This document shows positions 5,906-8,767 of a stretch of DNA of 8,767 nt, piece after piece (positions within the stretch are counted from its first letter, which is position 1; every line of letters begins with the position of its first letter). Both the position numbers and the translations under genes were made by a program. The DNA is from Methanomicrobiales archaeon (GTDB lineage Archaea > Halobacteriota > Methanomicrobia > Methanomicrobiales > JACTUA01). The DNA lies in NCBI GenBank assembly GCA_028678905.1, contig JAJRCO010000282.1, positions 1-8,767 of the forward strand. Direction: 5' to 3'. Under the pieces are notes generated by a model. It was not told the origin of the DNA, did not search any database, and was given only the letters and a program-made list of their open reading frames with translations.

Positions 5906-6926
5906 ATGTCCGCTTCTCTTGCTGTATCGGGGATTGGTCAATGATTCGACGTTCCGGAAGGCTGATGGTGCCCATAACGCGCAGTTTCTTTCCGTCCAGA
6001 TAGCAAAGGACGGCACTACCCCCAGGAGGGTGAACCAGGGGGCTTTCCATAAGCAGGCTGAGCCGGTACTGGTGAGGACCGGTACCTTGTTCGGCCGAAA
6101 GCACCCGCGTCGGGATAAACTGCATCCAGTGTCCTATATGAACCACCATACCTGCCTTTACCGGCTGCTGCCAGTAGGGAAAGAGCATGGCTTCGGTGGA
6201 AAGGGTAGAGCTGGTGGATAGCGAGGTGTCATTGGTGAGAACGTCCCCGCGGTTCAAGTCTTCCAGCTCGATATTTTTCAGTGCCAGCCCGACCCTGTCT
6301 CCTTCACCTGCCCAGTCAACGTCATCGTCATGTTTCTGAATGGAGCGGACCAGAACGGAAAGACCCCGGGGGAGGACAGTCAGGGCATCATGGCGCAGGA
6401 CGGTTCCCCGGACTACCTTTCCCAGTATGACCACGCCAATCCCCCGGACCGGGAAGAAATGATCCACGGAAACACTACAGGCCTGCCTGTCTACCTGCTG
6501 GGATGGCGACGACAGGGTACGGGTGGCTGCTTCTTCCAGCAGTAACTCCCGCAGGGAGACCGGATTGTCCTCGAATATCCGGTAATACTCCACCACCGTT
6601 CCCTTGATGAGACTTTTTACCAGGTCCGGAGCGATATACTGGCGAAGAATGATGAAGCCTTCCCGTACCCCGACCGCTTGCAGCATGAGGATCATCTCCC
6701 CCAAGGGTGAATTGATTTCGTCGACCACCAGTACCGCCAGGTCTGCCAGGGAAACGGCATAAAAAAGGGACGAGAGCCGTTCTGGATAACGGGAGGGCTC
6801 GATCAGGGTGAGGGTATCGTCTCCCCTCCTCACATTAAATAGCGTAATGTCCGAGATGGTCCCTTTCTTTCCCAGCTTCGCAGCGTAATCCGGAGCTCCC
6901 AGGATCGCGATATTCAGGTTGCCCAT
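5904..6926 (-). CDS. archaeal SelB-like elongation-factor homologue with degenerate GTPase domain (aSelBL)
   Basis: A 340-residue relative of SelB/EF-Tu of the kind known as aSelBL, found in many archaea that do not use selenocysteine. Residues 1-125 keep the fold of a translational G domain but not its motifs. The P-loop position reads LGAPDYAAKLGKKGT (9-23) instead of GHVDHGKT, the DxPGH position reads IEPSRYPERL (42-51), and no NKxD is present where FIILRQYIAP (91-100) stands. Hydrophobic strand LAVLVVDE (63-70) is conserved. Beta-barrel domain 2 is well kept: VDHFFPVRGIGVVILGKVVR (154-173) through IQKHDDDVDWAGEGDRVGLA (196-215). Domain 3 carries GMVVHIGHWMQFIPTRV (259-275) and the LVHPPGGSAVL segment. 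The C-terminal SECIS-reading winged-helix domains of true SelB are absent. Function is unknown; ribosome or aminoacyl-tRNA binding is inferred for the family. It begins 51 nt after the DUF2207 stop on the same strand, so may be co-transcribed. Confidence 0.88.
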   Translation of the reverse strand: MGNLNIAILGAPDYAAKLGKKGTISDITLFNVRRGDDTLTLIEPSRYPERLSSLFYAVSLADLAVLVVDEINSPLGEMILMLQAVGVREGFIILRQYIAPDLVKSLIKGTVVEYYRIFEDNPVSLRELLLEEAATRTLSSPSQQVDRQACSVSVDHFFPVRGIGVVILGKVVRGTVLRHDALTVLPRGLSVLVRSIQKHDDDVDWAGEGDRVGLALKNIELEDLNRGDVLTNDTSLSTSSTLSTEAMLFPYWQQPVKAGMVVHIGHWMQFIPTRVLSAEQGTGPHQYRLSLLMESPLVHPPGGSAVLCYLDGKKLRVMGTISLPERRIIDQSPIQQEKRT

Positions 6927-6977
6927 ACCGTTCCAGCAAGGTGCGTCCTGCGGGGAGATAGAGATTGCGCCAGGAAA

Positions 6978-8767
6978 TCAACGGCCTCCACCACCTCCGC
7001 CTCCGAAACCTCCTCCGCCTCCGAAACCTCCTCCGCCTCCGAAACCTCCACCACCCATTTCTCCAGAACTGGGCGGATGAAAAGAAACCAGGGGAAGGAA
7101 TGCAACTGCGGGAAAGAGCGGAACTCCGACAGCAGCAACGTCCACGTGCAGGGATTTCATGGCATTTGCCACCTTGTCGCCAACGCCGAGGGCGGTTCCG
7201 TACACAAGCCACTCTCCCCACATCGACAGGTCCTCGGGTTCATACTGCCTCATGAGTGCAAGATCGGAGAGAAATTTGCGGAATGCATCCCACTCCAGCT
7301 TCTCGCGGAAACCATCTTCCTTCCAGTGTCCAAACAGGGTTGAAGGAAATGCAGCGGCCACTCCCGCCTGGACCATGCCGAATAGGTAGAGGATCACAGC
7401 CGGAACAAGAGCCGGAGTAGCTAGGGGGGCAAGAACGAGAATCAGGATAGAGATACCGCAAGGTATTGCGCCCAGGAAGAGGAGGGGTAGCACCATCGAT
7501 CGTCCATCGACGATATACTGATAGGCGATAGATCGGTCCACCTGGTGCATCACCCCTGCAAGGCTGGCCTGGTACTGCACGAATTTTCGTGCGAGAGCAG
7601 GATCCTTTCCTGCATCGGTGGCTCTCTCCCTCAGATTGTCGGTGTCGACGACCTCGTCTTCCCCAATATTCCGAAGAAGATTAAGCACCCGGCGTTCGTA
7701 GGCGTCATCGCTCGTCTGCTCAAGAATTCTGATGGTATAACCCTTCTTCCCTTCCTTCTCGATCATCTCGATCTTTTTCCGGCGATGAAGGTCCAGCAGG
7801 GTCGCGTAGAACCCGTCTTCGTCGAAATCGAGGGCGTCCTTCTTGAACAACAGATTGACCTGCCAGGGGCGGATATCCGGATTGGGAACATAACTCAGGA
7901 AATCAGGGACGGTTGCCTCTTTCTCCCGTCCATACCTGCGATATACATAGATGAGGAGGAACGGCATCCCGATTACCAGTACCCCTCCCGCATAGGATAG
8001 TACGATTCCCGCCTGGTAAGGTAGGTTGTAGAGGAGATTCGCTCTCTCGGTCTGTCCTCGTACATCCGCGGTCTCAACCGGAAATCCTCCTGATTGGTTT
8101 ACATATGCGGGAGAGAGCAGGAGCTCCACTTCGAGCAGCTCATCCTTACCCAGGCTTCCGGAAAGAATATATTGTTCTCCCTGCCTCTGGACAGACAGGG
8201 TGGGTGGATGTGGGTAGATCGTTTCCACGTATTCGGCGAAGATCCTTATTTCGACTTGCTGGATGCGGGGATGATCTCCCTGGAGAAATTTCACATTGAG
8301 ATGGCTGGTGCTTGCGTCATATTGCACGGGCGGACGCAGGATATACCGGTTGGTGATGGGGTACGATCCCCGCGCATAATATTCCGGACTGTATGCACCG
8401 ACCTCATTAAGGATGGCAAGTCTGGTGATCTCGGGGATGTACTTTTCCCCGCCCGATGTAAGGACCTGCACCGTTCCCTGATAATTCTTCGCGTACGCAT
8501 AGGTGCCTGGAGGTGTGGCCACTCCTTCAAGGTGCAGGTAGGGGCGGTCCAGGGTGGTAAACGAGAGAGGATCGTTCCAGTACCGAAAAAGCATGTGGTA
8601 CTGATTATCTGCGAGCACATCCGCGGTGATCGTCTCTTCAAAACTGCCGTTTACCAGCAATATTCCATCATAGCGTTGCCAGACCAGATTCCCCTGGGTC
8701 AGGGTTGGAAGCGATACGAGGAGACCGATACCCCCAGCTCCGAGGATGAGGGTGATGGCTGCCAGCA
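6978..8767 (-). CDS. DUF2207 family membrane protein (N-terminus outside window)
   Basis: An open frame of 595 residues runs to the window edge with no start that must be used; the TTG at 8660 is internal because the frame continues upstream through a hydrophobic segment, LAAITLILGAGGIGLLV, likely an N-terminal membrane or signal anchor. Domains in order: an extracytoplasmic beta-rich region (about 45-245), one membrane span (about 252-275, VLVIGMPFLLIYVY then RRYGREK), a cytoplasmic winged-helix-like part (GFYATLLDLHRRKKIEMIEK, about 318-337), two adjacent spans (about 424-473), the conserved segment WDAFRKFLSDLALMRQYEPE, WGEWLVYGTALGVGDKV, and a Gly/Phe tail (571-595). This architecture and the Gly-rich end are characteristic of DUF2207 membrane proteins, function unknown. 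Its stop lies 51 nt before aSelBL. The tail is encoded by a tandem repeat, so its length may vary between strains. Confidence 0.88.
   Translation of the reverse strand, partial: LAAITLILGAGGIGLLVSLPTLTQGNLVWQRYDGILLVNGSFEETITADVLADNQYHMLFRYWNDPLSFTTLDRPYLHLEGVATPPGTYAYAKNYQGTVQVLTSGGEKYIPEITRLAILNEVGAYSPEYYARGSYPITNRYILRPPVQYDASTSHLNVKFLQGDHPRIQQVEIRIFAEYVETIYPHPPTLSVQRQGEQYILSGSLGKDELLEVELLLSPAYVNQSGGFPVETADVRGQTERANLLYNLPYQAGIVLSYAGGVLVIGMPFLLIYVYRRYGREKEATVPDFLSYVPNPDIRPWQVNLLFKKDALDFDEDGFYATLLDLHRRKKIEMIEKEGKKGYTIRILEQTSDDAYERRVLNLLRNIGEDEVVDTDNLRERATDAGKDPALARKFVQYQASLAGVMHQVDRSIAYQYIVDGRSMVLPLLFLGAIPCGISILILVLAPLATPALVPAVILYLFGMVQAGVAAAFPSTLFGHWKEDGFREKLEWDAFRKFLSDLALMRQYEPEDLSMWGEWLVYGTALGVGDKVANAMKSLHVDVAAVGVPLFPAVAFLPLVSFHPPSSGEMGGGGFGGGGGFGGGGGFGGGGGGGR
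6994..7047. repeat. three perfect 18-bp tandem repeats in the DUF2207 tail
   Basis: The plus-strand unit CCTCCGCCTCCGAAACCT occurs three times head to tail without a mismatch (6994-7011, 7012-7029, 7030-7047), each adding the six residues of a G5F unit to the Gly-rich C-terminus. Perfect identity of Gly codons points to recent slippage or duplication rather than ancient divergence. The repeat is in frame, so copy-number change would alter tail length without breaking the gene. Confidence 0.97.

Noticed and set aside
5489..6016. 175-codon minus-strand frame across the transferase pseudogene
   Set aside because: Opposite strand carries recognisable enzyme motifs; the minus frame overlaps the end of aSelBL in another frame and shows no domain.
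8658..8660. TTG as start codon of the DUF2207 gene
   Set aside because: The frame stays open through a hydrophobic segment up to the window edge, so the true start is outside.
1..8767. CRISPR array, insertion sequence, tRNA or rRNA gene
   Set aside because: No regularly spaced direct repeats, transposase motifs, terminal inverted repeats or tRNA-like cloverleaf were recognised by eye.

Overview
The window looks like a stretch of a methanogenic euryarchaeal chromosome, most likely class Methanomicrobia (Methanomicrobiales-like). This is inferred from family content: an archaeal-type tyrosyl-tRNA synthetase, an archaeal (type II) phosphorylating GAPDH, Tsr3, a SelB-like protein with a degenerate GTPase domain (aSelBL), a euryarchaeal HD protein and a DUF2207 membrane protein. 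Archaeal TATA-like promoter elements fit the same picture. Nothing in the window fixes the genus.

Layout, left to right. Positions 1-626 (minus): tyrS, cut by the window edge at its KMSKS loop. 709-1731 (minus): gap. 1732-2477: a long stretch without an intact gene, holding a TATA-like element for gap, what reads as a heavily frameshifted relic of a MocR-type (GntR/aminotransferase) gene on the plus strand, and a good TATA box. 2478-3423 (plus): an AlkA-type DNA glycosylase gene broken by a +1 frameshift. 3433-4314 and 4354-4845 (minus): an HD-domain phosphohydrolase behind tsr3, probably one operon. 5087-5257 (minus): a 56-residue DUF1059 protein, shorter than usual ORF cut-offs. 5477-5878 (plus): a nucleoside 2-deoxyribosyltransferase-family gene interrupted by one in-frame TGA just before its active-site motif. 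5904-6926 (minus): aSelBL. 6978-8767 (minus): a DUF2207 membrane protein with a Gly-rich tail encoded by an 18-bp tandem repeat, N-terminus outside the window.

The most striking pattern is that all seven intact (or edge-cut) genes lie on the minus strand, and all three plus-strand genes are broken, each in a different way: multi-frameshift decay, a single-base frameshift and a single in-frame stop. Either this is a locus where nonessential plus-strand genes (two of them DNA repair or nucleotide salvage) are decaying, or part of it is sequence error. The intact genes are mostly translation and core metabolism (tyrS, tsr3, aSelBL, gap). The mechanistically most open items are the GTPase-motif-poor aSelBL, the HD protein paired with tsr3, and the DUF1059 small protein.
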